Source: Noviherbaspirillum sedimenti
Lineage (GTDB): Bacteria; Pseudomonadota; Gammaproteobacteria; Burkholderiales; Burkholderiaceae_D
Direction: 5' to 3'
Assembly: GCF_003590835.1 (NCBI RefSeq)
Contig: NZ_QYUQ01000002.1
Coordinates: forward strand, 4,092,001 to 4,156,000
Length of the DNA: 64,000 bases
The position numbers and the translations under genes are program-made. Each line of letters begins with the position of its first letter. Within the stretch, counting starts at the first letter, position 1. Below, one piece after another: positions 47,875 to 58,174 of this stretch. The notes beneath the pieces are model-generated. The model saw nothing but the letters and a program-made list of their open reading frames with translations, had not been told where the DNA came from and did no database searches.

Positions 47875-48861
47875 TCACATGGTCAGGACATACTTGCCGG
47901 CGGCTTTGCCGCTACGCAGTACTGCCAGTGCTGTAGAAAAATCTTCCAGTGGCAGTGCTTGCGCCACATGCGGACGCACGGCACCGTCCAGATACAAACT
48001 GAATAATTTTTGCTGGACCTGATCAACCAGTTCCGGCATACGTTCACGGTAATCGCTCCATTGCAGACCGCTCACCGCAATGTTTTTGACCAGCAGATAA
48101 TTTGCCTTGATTTCAGGTATGCGGCCGGCCGCAAAGCCGATCACAACCGCCCGTCCGCACCAGGCGAGCGCCCGCAGCGAGGCGTCGAAGACGTCGCCGC
48201 CGAGAGGATCGATGACAATATCGACGCCTCTGCCGCCGGTAACCGCATGAACCTGCTCACGCAGGCTATCGCGCAAGTCCGGCGCTGCCAGATCGATGAT
48301 ATGGTCTGCCCCGTGCTGGCGGGCGAGCGCTGCGTGTTCGGGTTGATTGACTGCGGCCAGCACCGTGGCGCCGAGGCCCTTGGCAATCTGCACTGCGGCC
48401 AGTCCTATGCCGCCGGCAGCGCCATTGACCAGCACCGATTCGCCTGCACGCAATCCACCGCGCTCGACCAGGGCAAAGTAGGCGGTCTGATACACCAGCC
48501 CCATTGCCGCGGCGTCGATGAAAGCCATTGAGTGCGGAATGACATGGCAATTCTCCTGGACCGTTACCGCGCAACTTGCATAGCCGCCGTATTCAAGCTG
48601 CGCCATGACCCGATCGCCAGGACGAACGCGAGTAACCGATGCGCCAACTGCGCGCACCACGCCGGCCACATCCTTGCCCGGGGAGAACGGGCGCGGCGGC
48701 AGAATCTGGTACTTTCCCTGCATGACCAGCAGATCCGGAAAGTTAACCCCGGCCGCCTGGACATCAATGAGCACCTCGCCTGCATCGCAGAGTGGATCCA
48801 GGCGTTGTTGGACCGCCAGGCTTTCCGGCTCGCCGAATTCATGGATGACGACTGCTTTCAT
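47875..48861 (-). CDS. Zinc-free MDR quinone oxidoreductase-like enzyme
   Basis: A 328-aa NADPH-dependent medium-chain reductase with [20 protein letters not shown] and the cofactor motif [21 protein letters not shown]. No zinc-binding residues are seen, which matches the QOR family and 2-enoyl reductases. In this operon it may reduce or isomerise an enoyl or enone intermediate; that is inference. It starts 1 nt after the CoA-transferase gene ends. Confidence 0.88.
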   Translation of the reverse strand: MKAVVIHEFGEPESLAVQQRLDPLCDAGEVLIDVQAAGVNFPDLLVMQGKYQILPPRPFSPGKDVAGVVRAVGASVTRVRPGDRVMAQLEYGGYASCAVTVQENCHVIPHSMAFIDAAAMGLVYQTAYFALVERGGLRAGESVLVNGAAGGIGLAAVQIAKGLGATVLAAVNQPEHAALARQHGADHIIDLAAPDLRDSLREQVHAVTGGRGVDIVIDPLGGDVFDASLRALAWCGRAVVIGFAAGRIPEIKANYLLVKNIAVSGLQWSDYRERMPELVDQVQQKLFSLYLDGAVRPHVAQALPLEDFSTALAVLRSGKAAGKYVLTM

Positions 48862-48862
48862 G

Positions 48863-49974
<1,112 letters not shown>

Positions 49975-49975
<1 letters not shown>

Positions 49976-50637
49976 TATGTCGTCTCTCTTTTAAGGCGTG
50001 CCATGGCCACCTGCGCCGCCCGCGCCGGTGCATAAGGCTCCTGGCGCAATGCCTGGTACAGATCCTCGCTGACGCGGCAATGATCTGCCAGGCCGGTGCG
50101 GTTCAACAGGGCGATGGGGCCTTCCGGATAGCCGAGGCCCAGGCGCAGCGTCATGTCCATGTCTTCGGCGCTGGCCAGTTGCTCGTCGAGCCGCCGCAGC
50201 GCGGCGTTGTAGTAGGGGCGCACCAGGCGGTTGACGATGCGTCCGGGGAAGTCGCCGCAAACGGCCACTTTCAGTCCGGCCGCTTCAAATGCCGCCCTAG
50301 CTGCCGCAATTGCCGCCGGCGAAGTCTGCGGCAGGCGCACGAGTTCGATCAGGTTGCTGGGTTCGGTATCGCCCAGACGGAAGCGGGCGAAACCGAGCAG
50401 GTTTTCCAGGGCAGATTCGGCGCTCTGGTCGATATGCACGGCCAGGCACTCGGTATCGAGCTCGATGGCGATGAATGCGGCGGCAGGTGCTGCCGACGCG
50501 GCGCGGAATGCAATGCCGGCCTCGGCGCCGATGTAGACCGTCGCTGCAGCGCTGCCGTCGGCTTGCTGAATGAACGGATGGGTATCGGGAAACGAACGGC
50601 TGGCGCCGGCTGAAACAATACGATAGGCGTTACTCAT
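49975..50637 (-). CDS. HADH C-terminal-domain protein lacking the NAD domain
   Basis: A 220-aa protein that matches only the C-terminal half of PaaH-type dehydrogenases: FPGRIVNRLVRPYYNAALRR followed by TLRLGLGYPEGPIALLNRTG. The Gly-rich NAD-binding loop is missing. The preceding gene encodes a normal one-domain HADH, so the pair may be a split version of the 514-aa enzyme at 46305. Without NAD it may be a structural subunit. Confidence 0.82.
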
Positions 50638-50638
50638 G

Positions 50639-51514
50639 TCATGCTCCAAACATTTTAGTATCGGCATAGTTGTGGAAACCCTTGCCGGTTTTCTTTCCAA
50701 GCCGGCCGGCGGCGATCATGCGCTTGACCAGTGGCGGGCAGGCTGCACGCGGTTCGTTGGTCAAGCCGTGCATCGCGTCGCACAGCAGGCGCTGCGTGTC
50801 GAGCCCGACCAGATCGAGCAATTCCATCGGCCCCATCGGATAGCCCAGTGCGGTCTTGATCGCCAGGTCGATATCGGCCGGCTCGGCGACGCCTTGCTCG
50901 ATCAGCCGGATGGCATCGTTGTGATACGGGATCAGAAAATAGTTCAGGATGAAGCCGGGGGTGTCTTGTGTCCTGACTGGCTTTTGTCCCAGCGCTTCGG
51001 CAAACTGCCAGGCTTTGGCAAACGTCTCTTCACTGGTATTCATCCCGGATGACATTTCGACCAGCTTCATCAACTGAGCGGGAAGGCAGAAATGCATGCC
51101 GACAAAGCGGTCGTCGCGGCCGCAGCCGCCGGCGATCTCGGTGATCGAGATAGTCGACGTATTGGAAGCGAAAATCGTGCGGGGCGGGCAGACCGCGTGC
51201 AGTTCCTGGAACAGGCGATGCTTGACGCCCAGGTCTTCAAACACGGCCTCGATGATGATGTCACAGTCGGCCATCTGCGCGGCCTCGGTGGTGCCGGACC
51301 AGTTGTCCATGATCTGTTCCAGCTGCGCCTGCTCCAGTTTTTTGCGCTGCACGGATTTTTCAAGGAATGCGCGGGTCTGTTCACGCGCCCGATCCAGCGC
51401 ATCCTGCCTGGTGTCCAGCACCTTGGTGCGGAAACCCGCGCGGGCTGCGACGATCGCAATGCCGGTGCCCATGGTGCCGCTGCCGACGACGCCGACGGTT
51501 TTGATATCTGACAT
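50639..51514 (-). CDS. 3-hydroxyacyl-CoA / 3-hydroxybutyryl-CoA dehydrogenase
   Basis: A 291-aa NAD enzyme with VGVVGSGTMGTGIAIVAARAG at the N-terminus, NTSTISITEIAGG, the catalytic-His segment FVGMHFCLPAQLMKLVE and the C-domain motif ALGYPMGPMELLDLVGLD. It oxidises a 3-hydroxyacyl-CoA to the 3-keto form. It follows the acyl-CoA dehydrogenase gene by 8 nt and precedes the NAD-less paralogue by 1 nt. Confidence 0.93.
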   Translation of the reverse strand: MSDIKTVGVVGSGTMGTGIAIVAARAGFRTKVLDTRQDALDRAREQTRAFLEKSVQRKKLEQAQLEQIMDNWSGTTEAAQMADCDIIIEAVFEDLGVKHRLFQELHAVCPPRTIFASNTSTISITEIAGGCGRDDRFVGMHFCLPAQLMKLVEMSSGMNTSEETFAKAWQFAEALGQKPVRTQDTPGFILNYFLIPYHNDAIRLIEQGVAEPADIDLAIKTALGYPMGPMELLDLVGLDTQRLLCDAMHGLTNEPRAACPPLVKRMIAAGRLGKKTGKGFHNYADTKMFGA

Positions 51515-51522
51515 GTTTGCTC

Positions 51523-52689
51523 CTATTTCAAAAGAAAGCTGCGGCCGATCAGTTGACGGTGCACCTGGTTGGTGCCTTCCCAGATCTGGGTGATCTTGGC
51601 GTCGCGCATCAGCCGCTCAACGCGGTAATCCTTGCAGTAGCCATAGCCGCCCAGCAGCTGCACGGCCTCTGTTGCGATGCGCATCGCCGCGTCGGTGGCA
51701 CGCATTTTCAGGATCGATGCCTCGGTGCCGAAATCCTTTTCGCCGGCTTCGACCATGGCGGCGACGCGCCAGAGCCAGGATTCACACAGCACCAGTTCGG
51801 CGGCCAGGTCTGCCAGCAGGAACTGGATTCCCTGGAACTCGATGATCTTCTTGCCGGACTGCTTGCGCTCGTTGATGTAGGCGACGGCATCCTCGAATGC
51901 CGCGCGGGCGATGCCAAGTGCATGCGCCGCAACACTGGGGCGCGAGCGGTTGAGCGAGCCGAACAGGATCTTCAAGCCGTCGCCCGGGTTTTGCAGCAGA
52001 TTGGCGCGCGGCACCCGGCAGTTGTCGAAGGCCAGCGTGGCCGTGCTGGAGCCGCGCGTGCCCATCTTGTTTTCGGTGCCGACAACCGTCAGGCCCGGCG
52101 TCCCCTTTTCCAGGATCAGCGTCGAGATCGCTGCCTTGGGGTCATCGATTTCGGTCCATTTGCCGAACAGCAGATACTGGTCGGCAACGTCGCCATTGGT
52201 GATGAAAGTCTTGTTGCCATTGATGACGATCTGATCGCCATCCGGGCGGAATGAAGTCTTCATGCCGGTCGCATCGGAGCCGGCCGACGGCTCGGTAATC
52301 GCTAGCGCGGCCAGCGCGCCTTCAGCGATCTTTGGCAACAGCCGCGACTTCTGCTCATGGTTGCCGAATTCAATCAGGGGCTTGATGGCGTGAAAATTGG
52401 TCGCCCAGATGATGCCGGTGGATGCGCATGCCTTGGAAATCTCGCGCACGCAGGCCAGGTAGCAGGTAAACGACAGCGGTGCGCCGCCATATTCTTCCGG
52501 AATGAACATGGCATTCAAGCCGAGCGCATTGATGGCGTGAACGTTTTCCCAAGGGAATTCGCCGCTTTCATCCACTTGCGCGGCGCGGGGAGCGATCTCG
52601 TTGGCGGCCAGCGCCTGGACGCTGTCCAGGATCATTTTTTCATCGTCGTTGAGAGCCAGTCGGCTATCCAGTCTTTCCAGTACGTTCAT
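51523..52689 (-). CDS. Acyl-CoA dehydrogenase
   Basis: A 388-aa FAD enzyme that makes the 2,3-double bond in acyl-CoA. Motifs are ALAITEPSAGSDATGMKTS and, near the C-terminus, LLGGYGYCKDYRVERLMRDAKI, where the family's usual catalytic Glu would lie (IWEGTNQVHRQLIGRS). Electrons go to ETF, whose beta subunit is encoded at 61587. In the proposed route it acts like AliB on a ring acyl-CoA. Confidence 0.93.
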   Translation of the reverse strand: MNVLERLDSRLALNDDEKMILDSVQALAANEIAPRAAQVDESGEFPWENVHAINALGLNAMFIPEEYGGAPLSFTCYLACVREISKACASTGIIWATNFHAIKPLIEFGNHEQKSRLLPKIAEGALAALAITEPSAGSDATGMKTSFRPDGDQIVINGNKTFITNGDVADQYLLFGKWTEIDDPKAAISTLILEKGTPGLTVVGTENKMGTRGSSTATLAFDNCRVPRANLLQNPGDGLKILFGSLNRSRPSVAAHALGIARAAFEDAVAYINERKQSGKKIIEFQGIQFLLADLAAELVLCESWLWRVAAMVEAGEKDFGTEASILKMRATDAAMRIATEAVQLLGGYGYCKDYRVERLMRDAKITQIWEGTNQVHRQLIGRSFLLK

Positions 52690-52703
52690 GTCGCGTTCCT
52701 TCC

Positions 52704-53447
52704 TTAATGGGCGATGCTTTGGGCGCCGTCGATGTAGATGGTTTCACCGGACAGGAATTGCCCAGGCATGGAAAACAGCAGCGTCACCAATCCGGCGACA
52801 TCGTCGGCGGTGCCGGGTTCGCCGCCGGGAATGCGCTTTTCAAGATAGGCGCGCAGCGGGCCTGTCGACATCGCCTCACGGTTCAGGTCGGTGACGATAT
52901 AGCCAGGTGCAATATTCATGACGCGCACGCCGGCGGGCGCCCACTCCACTGCCAGGCAGCGGGTAATCGCACCGACTGCAGCTTTGGATGCGCAGTAGGC
53001 GAGGTTGCGCTTGACGCCCATCTTGTCGAAGAACGAACCGATGTTGACGATCAGCCCGCCACTCTCGCGCAGGTACGGGTACACGCTCTGGCTGCCGATC
53101 AGTACCGAGTTGGCATTGGTTTGCATCACCTTGTCGAATTCGTCCAGCGGTAGCGTTTCCGACTTGCCTTCCATGTGCACGCCGGCGTTATTCACCAGTC
53201 CGGCAAGCGGCAGATTGCAGCGGGCCTGAATGTCGGCGATCGCCGCGCGCACCTGGCTGGCATCGGTCACATCGCAGGCGGCGCCGAGCCAGCGGCTGCG
53301 CACTTCATCGCTTGCGTTCTGGCGATGGGGCAGGTCGCCCGAGCGCGACAGGCAGCCGACCATGAAGCCGGCCCGCGCCAGGCTTTCGGCGATCGCGGCG
53401 CCGATGCCGCGGCTGGCGCCGGTAACAATAATGCAAGATTGGCTCAT
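52704..53447 (-). CDS. Short-chain dehydrogenase/reductase
   Basis: A 247-aa classical SDR with TGASRGIGAAIAESLA at the N-terminus, NNAG, and the catalytic YCASK (Tyr and Lys). In the operon it would oxidise a ring hydroxyl, as BadH does, although its sequence is a generic FabG-like SDR and not specifically BadH. It lies between the enoyl-CoA hydratase and acyl-CoA dehydrogenase genes. Confidence 0.9.
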   Translation of the reverse strand: MSQSCIIVTGASRGIGAAIAESLARAGFMVGCLSRSGDLPHRQNASDEVRSRWLGAACDVTDASQVRAAIADIQARCNLPLAGLVNNAGVHMEGKSETLPLDEFDKVMQTNANSVLIGSQSVYPYLRESGGLIVNIGSFFDKMGVKRNLAYCASKAAVGAITRCLAVEWAPAGVRVMNIAPGYIVTDLNREAMSTGPLRAYLEKRIPGGEPGTADDVAGLVTLLFSMPGQFLSGETIYIDGAQSIAH

Positions 53448-53450
53448 GAT

Positions 53451-54221
53451 TCATTCATCCTTGAAATTAGGGGCGCGTTTCTCAACGAATGCCTGCATGC
53501 CTTCTCGGGCATCGGCGGTTTGATAGGCCAGGGTCGACAGGTCCGATTCGATGCGCAGGCCATCGGCCAAGGGCAATGCCAGTGCGCGCTGAATGGCTTC
53601 GCGTGCGAACAGCGAGGCGCAGCGGCTGAAACCAGTGAATTGCTGCGCATATTCGCAACCGATGGCGATCGGGTCGCCGGATTCCACGATGCGGTTGACC
53701 AGGCCGATACGCTCGGCTTCTACAGCATCGACGGTCCTGCCGGACATGATGATTTCGAGCGCGCGCGCTTCGCCGACCAGACGCGGCAGGCGCTGGGTGC
53801 CGCCATAGCCGGGAATGAGCCCGAGCTTGATTTCCGGCAGTCCCATCTTTGCTTTCGGTGTCGCCACGCGGAAGGTGCAGGCCATCGCCAGTTCCAGGCC
53901 GCCGCCGAAGGCATAGCCGTGGATGACGGCGATTGACGGAATCGGCAGGCGGTCCAGCCTGGCCATGACGTTTTGGCCGAGTTCGGCGCCAAATTTTTGC
54001 GCAAGCAGGGTGCGGCCCTGCAGTTCCTTGATATCGGCGCCGGCGCAAAACGCTTTTTCGCCGCTGCCGACCAGCACCAGCGCACGCGCGTCCGACGCGG
54101 CGGCCTGCTCGATGGCTTCGGCGATTTGGCCCAGCACTTCGAAACTCAGGGCATTCAATACCTGCGGCCGGTCAATCTGCAAGACTGCGCAGGATCCTTG
54201 ATGGGTCAGGTGGATGCTCAT
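53451..54221 (-). CDS. Enoyl-CoA hydratase
   Basis: A 256-aa crotonase-fold enzyme with KAFCAGADIKELQGR, AVIHGYAFGGGLELAMACTFRVA and the catalytic Glu region LPEIKLGLIPGYGGTQRLPR, where both Glu residues of true hydratases are in place. It should hydrate the enoyl-CoA made by the dehydrogenase (BadK-like step). It overlaps the ligase gene by 4 nt. Confidence 0.93.
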   Translation of the reverse strand: MSIHLTHQGSCAVLQIDRPQVLNALSFEVLGQIAEAIEQAAASDARALVLVGSGEKAFCAGADIKELQGRTLLAQKFGAELGQNVMARLDRLPIPSIAVIHGYAFGGGLELAMACTFRVATPKAKMGLPEIKLGLIPGYGGTQRLPRLVGEARALEIIMSGRTVDAVEAERIGLVNRIVESGDPIAIGCEYAQQFTGFSRCASLFAREAIQRALALPLADGLRIESDLSTLAYQTADAREGMQAFVEKRAPNFKDE

Positions 54222-55915
54222 ATGGCTTTTCTTTCCATGTTAAGGGTCGCGCTGGCGCTTGCGCGCACTGCCTGCGGCACCAGTCTGCCGGCACGCGTCA
54301 TTTCAACGAGTTCGCGCTTGAGAATCTTGCCGCTCGCGGTCATCGGGAAGCTGCTCATCGCGATGAAATGTTCCGGCAGGTCATACTTGGAGAGGCCGAA
54401 TTCAAGCAGGTGCGCAAGCATTTCCTGCGCGGTGACTTCAGCGCCGTCGCGGGTAATGACGGCAAGGCATACCTGCTCCCCAAGGCGTTCGTGGTCGACC
54501 GGATAGGCAGCCACCTTCAGAATGGCCGGATGACGTTGCGCAAGATCCTCGATGGTGGCCGGATAGATATTGTGACCGCCGCGAATGATCAGGTCTTTTT
54601 TCCGGCCGACGATGTGCAGCGCGCCATTTTCATCGAACTGGCCGAGATCGCCGCTCATGAACCAGCCGCCGGCATTGAACGAGCTTTCGGTCGCTTCCTG
54701 ATTATTGAAGTAACCAAGCATCAGCACGCCGCCACGTCCGCCGATTTCCCCGACCTGGCCGGGCTCGACTTCGACGTCCGGGTTCTCCGGATTCCACAGC
54801 CGCACTTCATAGCCGCGGCAGGAGCGGCCGCATGAAGCGACGATGGTATCGAGGTCATCTTCGGGCGACGGATACTGGTGCGAACCATTCTCGGTCATGC
54901 CGTAGATGTTCTGGGGCGTGACGCCCAGATGGATGAACTGTTCGGCGATTTCACGCGGGATCAGGGCGCCGGCCATATAGAAAGTCTTTACCTGGCCGAG
55001 CGATGGCAAACCGCGCTGGCGCATGGCGGCCAGCAGGTCGATTGCATGCGTCGGCACCCCCATCACGTAAGTGGCGCCGGTCTCGATGATCCAGTCCAGC
55101 GCCGGTTTGCCGGTGCCGGCATAGTGCAGGGCGAGTTCTCCCCCGGTCACCAGCATCTGCTCGCACGCCACGGTGGCGATGTGATGACTCATCGGGCTGA
55201 GCGAAAGAATCACGGTGTTCGGCCCTTGATGCCAGTCGCTGGCAAGCGCGCGGCCATTGGCAAGCAGGGTGTTATCGCTATGCATGACCCCTTTGGGCAT
55301 GCCGGTGGTGCCCGAAGTAAATGCCAGGTAAACCACCTTGTCTGGATTCAGATCCGGATTGGAGACCACCGATGGCGCCTCCCGCGCAGGGAATGGCCGG
55401 CCACCCGCAGGCAGCGGGGTGCTGCCGGCACCGTGCGGCAGCACGGCGAACATCTGTTTCATCGATGGCAAGGATGCCGCGCGCACGAAAATGGAATGCC
55501 TCGCCGTATCCGCGCCATAGCCAGGCATGGCGAACAGGGCGCGGCATTGTACCCGGGACATCAGAACGGCAATTTCTTCCACCGTATGGTTCTGATGCAG
55601 CGACGGCACACACACATAGCCGTTGCGCGAACAGGCCAGGAAGATCACGACGGACTCGACGCGGCTGGGTAGCCAGACCGCGACGCGGTCGCCGCTCTGC
55701 AAGCCTGCTTCATGCAACGCCTGGGCCACGCTGTCGACCCAGTCAACCAGTTCGCGCCAGGTGAGACGGGTATCGACGTCGCGCAGCGCACAAGCCGTCG
55801 GGCGCGCCCATGCATGCCCCTTGGCCAGGCTGTACAGCGTGTCCTGCTGCCAGATTCCCGATAAATAATTCTCGCGCGCTTGCTGAGGATTGTGCAGGGT
55901 TAGAATATTCTGCAT
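54218..55915 (-). CDS. AMP-forming acyl-CoA synthetase
   Basis: A 565-aa ANL-family ligase that activates a carboxylic acid to its CoA thioester with ATP. The phosphate loop YLAFTSGTTGMPKGVMHSD, the IYGMTENGSHQYP motif, the GRKKDLIIRGGHNI hinge and the C-terminal catalytic Lys (MTASGKILKREL) are all present. I use the ATG at 55915. It sits early in the operon, as expected for the activation step; the acid it uses is unknown. Confidence 0.92.
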   Translation of the reverse strand: MQNILTLHNPQQARENYLSGIWQQDTLYSLAKGHAWARPTACALRDVDTRLTWRELVDWVDSVAQALHEAGLQSGDRVAVWLPSRVESVVIFLACSRNGYVCVPSLHQNHTVEEIAVLMSRVQCRALFAMPGYGADTARHSIFVRAASLPSMKQMFAVLPHGAGSTPLPAGGRPFPAREAPSVVSNPDLNPDKVVYLAFTSGTTGMPKGVMHSDNTLLANGRALASDWHQGPNTVILSLSPMSHHIATVACEQMLVTGGELALHYAGTGKPALDWIIETGATYVMGVPTHAIDLLAAMRQRGLPSLGQVKTFYMAGALIPREIAEQFIHLGVTPQNIYGMTENGSHQYPSPEDDLDTIVASCGRSCRGYEVRLWNPENPDVEVEPGQVGEIGGRGGVLMLGYFNNQEATESSFNAGGWFMSGDLGQFDENGALHIVGRKKDLIIRGGHNIYPATIEDLAQRHPAILKVAAYPVDHERLGEQVCLAVITRDGAEVTAQEMLAHLLEFGLSKYDLPEHFIAMSSFPMTASGKILKRELVEMTRAGRLVPQAVRASASATLNMERKAI

Positions 55916-55937
55916 GACATCATTTCCCCAATGGTGC

Positions 55938-56717
55938 TCATTGACCGAATTTCGTCGCATCCGGGCTGCGCCGTTCGGCAAATGCCGACGCCAGTTCCGC
56001 ATGCTCGTCGGTATCCAGATAGCCGCGCAGCAGCAAGTCGTGCGCCATGCGCGACAGACCGCTGACGCCCCCATGGCGGGCATTGAATGCTGCTTTGATC
56101 GAAGCCAGCGCAAATGCGCCGCGGTCGGCGATTTCGAGCGCCATCTTGCGCGTTTCTTCCTTCAGCATCGCATCCGGCACGACTTTGTTGATCAGGCCGA
56201 TCGAGAGTGCCTCCTGTGCGGACATCTTTGGATTGCGATACCAGATTTCCTTGGCGCGCTTCTTGCCAACCAGGTCTTCCAGATACCAGGTGCCGTAGCC
56301 GGCGTCAAAGCTGCCAACCATCGGGCCGACCTGGCGGAAGACGGCGCTTTCCTTGGCGATGGTGATGTCGCACACCACCTGCAACACGTTGCCGCCGCCG
56401 ACGGCAAAACCGTTGACTGAGGCGATCACCGGTTTCTGCAGGCGGTCGATGCTTTCATACATTTCCAGCGTCGGCAATACGCCGGCATACAACTGGGTAT
56501 CTTCCATGCCTTCCTTCTTGCCGCCGGTGCAAAAGAACTTGTCGCCGGCGCCGGTCAGGACGATGACCCTGGTGCGGGTCTCGCGCCGGATGGCGTTGAT
56601 GCAATCGCGGATCTCGTGGCACATCAGCGGCGTGAACATGTTGCCGTCATGCGGGCGATTCATGGTGATCGTGCCGATCGGACCGTCTTCTTCGTAAATG
56701 ATCTCTTGGTATTCCAT
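55938..56717 (-). CDS. BadI/MenB-like crotonase (ring-cleaving or ring-forming)
   Basis: A 259-aa crotonase-fold enzyme. KFFCTGGKKEGMED, SVNGFAVGGGNVLQVVCDIT and especially QVGPMVGSFDAGYGTWYLED with KKRAKEIWY place it in the MenB/BadI clade rather than with ordinary hydratases. BadI opens 2-ketocyclohexanecarboxyl-CoA to pimeloyl-CoA. This is the strongest hint that the operon degrades an alicyclic acid. It is the second gene of the operon. Confidence 0.85.
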   Translation of the reverse strand: MEYQEIIYEEDGPIGTITMNRPHDGNMFTPLMCHEIRDCINAIRRETRTRVIVLTGAGDKFFCTGGKKEGMEDTQLYAGVLPTLEMYESIDRLQKPVIASVNGFAVGGGNVLQVVCDITIAKESAVFRQVGPMVGSFDAGYGTWYLEDLVGKKRAKEIWYRNPKMSAQEALSIGLINKVVPDAMLKEETRKMALEIADRGAFALASIKAAFNARHGGVSGLSRMAHDLLLRGYLDTDEHAELASAFAERRSPDATKFGQ

Positions 56718-56740
56718 GTTGTCTCCTTGGGTAGAATGCG

Positions 56741-57973
56741 TCAGATAATGCCGGCAGTGCGCAGCGCGTCGATCCGGGCGGATTCCATGCCCAGTCGCGT
56801 CTGCAATACCGATTGTGTGTGCTGGCCGAGTGCCGGCGGCGGCATGCGATGGACGGCAAGCTTGCCGTCAAATGCAATGCCGAGGCCGACTTGCGGCACG
56901 CTGCCGCTGTTGGTATCAGCCTGGTAGAACAAACCTTCTTCAAGCAATTCCGGGTCCAGCACCACTTCGTCGAGGCGGTTGATCGGACCGGCGGGAATCC
57001 GTTCCCTGGCAAACAGCGCCAGCCATTCGTCACGTTCCTTGCGCCGCAAAATGGCGGCGATCCGTTCAACGATCTCATCGCGCCGGCCGCGGCGTGCCTC
57101 ATTACTGGCATATGCCCGCTGTGCACCGAATTCCGGGTCGCCGACCGCCGTCCAGAAACGGCTCCAGATCGCATTGTTCCCAAGCCCCAGGGTGAGCGGC
57201 TGATCGGCCGTTTTGAACACTTGATAAATGGCGATCACCGAATCGCGCCCGCCGGCACGGCGCGTCACTTCGCCGGAACCAAGATACGGCAGGATGCGAG
57301 GCGACATGAAGCGCGTCATGGTACGCACCATCGAAATGTCGATCTGTTTGCCGCATCCGGTACGCTGGCGTTCATACAGGGCGGCAAGGGCCGCCATGGC
57401 GGCATCCTGCCCGGCCAGCAGGTCGGCCGCCGGCGTGCCGATTTTCTGCGGCCCGTTCTCTGGTTCGCCGGTCATGTCCATCACGCCGGAATAGCCTTCG
57501 GCAATCAGGTCGTAGCATGGCAAGTCGTGGCGCTTGCCGAGCAAGCCGAAACCGGTCAGGGAAACATGAATCAGGCGCGGATATTTGGCCGACAGCCGGG
57601 CAAAATCGATCCCGAGCTTTTGCTGTACCCGCGATCCCAGATTCACTACCAGCACATCGGCCTTTTCCAGCAAATCATGCAATACCGCGCGTCCCTCTTC
57701 GCGACCGACATCGAGCGTGACGCTTTGCTTGTTTCGGTTGACGCTCAGATTCCACAACGAATCGCCGCGCAGGAATGGCGGCCCCCAGGCGCGCGAATCG
57801 TCGCCATCCGGCTTCTTTTCGATTTTGATAACGTCAGCCCCCATGTCCGCCAACAGTTGCGTCGCATAAGGGCCCGCCACCGAGGTTGTCAAGTCTATTA
57901 CAGTTACATCGTCCAGCATGCGCAAGCCGGGTCCGGCAGGGAGCGGCGGGAGAAAGTCGAATGGTGTCGTCAT
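56741..57973 (-). CDS. Family III CoA-transferase, first gene of the operon
   Basis: A 410-aa CaiB/BaiF-type enzyme with VTVIDLTTSVAGPYATQLLA, GADVIKIEKKPDGDD and TGFGLLGKRHDLPCYDLIAE (the last with the probable catalytic Asp). It is distinct from the second transferase at 48863. It is the first gene after the sigma-54 promoter. No strong ribosome site is seen. It may exchange CoA between a product and the incoming acid. Confidence 0.9.
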   Translation of the reverse strand: MTTPFDFLPPLPAGPGLRMLDDVTVIDLTTSVAGPYATQLLADMGADVIKIEKKPDGDDSRAWGPPFLRGDSLWNLSVNRNKQSVTLDVGREEGRAVLHDLLEKADVLVVNLGSRVQQKLGIDFARLSAKYPRLIHVSLTGFGLLGKRHDLPCYDLIAEGYSGVMDMTGEPENGPQKIGTPAADLLAGQDAAMAALAALYERQRTGCGKQIDISMVRTMTRFMSPRILPYLGSGEVTRRAGGRDSVIAIYQVFKTADQPLTLGLGNNAIWSRFWTAVGDPEFGAQRAYASNEARRGRRDEIVERIAAILRRKERDEWLALFARERIPAGPINRLDEVVLDPELLEEGLFYQADTNSGSVPQVGLGIAFDGKLAVHRMPPPALGQHTQSVLQTRLGMESARIDALRTAGII

Positions 57974-58008
57974 GGTCGAGAATCGAATCAGTTGGTGAGG
58001 ACACTAAC

Positions 58009-58023
58009 GCAATTCGTGTGCCA
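58009..58023 (-). promoter_or_regulatory. Sigma-54 promoter of the catabolic operon
   Basis: Read leftward, TGGCACACGAATTGC has the -24 GG and -12 GC at exact 10-nt spacing and matches the consensus TGGCAC-N5-TTGC completely. The predicted start is about 25 nt before the first CoA-transferase codon. Confidence 0.88.
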
Positions 58024-58033
58024 TAGTAAGAAA

Positions 58034-58047
58034 GGCACACTTTTCGC
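58034..58047 (+). promoter_or_regulatory. Weaker sigma-54-like promoter toward the activator gene
   Basis: GGCACACTTTTCGC has GG-N10-GC in the direction of the activator gene, suggesting autoregulation. The -12 TTGC is degraded to TCGC. Confidence 0.4.
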
Positions 58048-58082
58048 AAGGAAGACACAACAGTCGCGGTTTTTCGCTAAAC

Positions 58083-58102
58083 TGTGTAGTTATCGGAGAC
58101 AC
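58083..58102. promoter_or_regulatory. Candidate activator-binding site
   Basis: TGTGT followed after 6 nt by CGGAGACAC lies 60-80 bp from the operon promoter. A similar TGTGT-N4-CGAGGACAC at 59955-59972 lies ~105 bp ahead of the binding-protein promoter. Spacing differs by 2 nt, so this is tentative. Confidence 0.3.
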
Positions 58103-58174
58103 GACATAGTTAAAGTGTATTTCACAAATGCACTCTATCTATTAGTCATTTAAAAAATACAAGGTGTTTGCTTC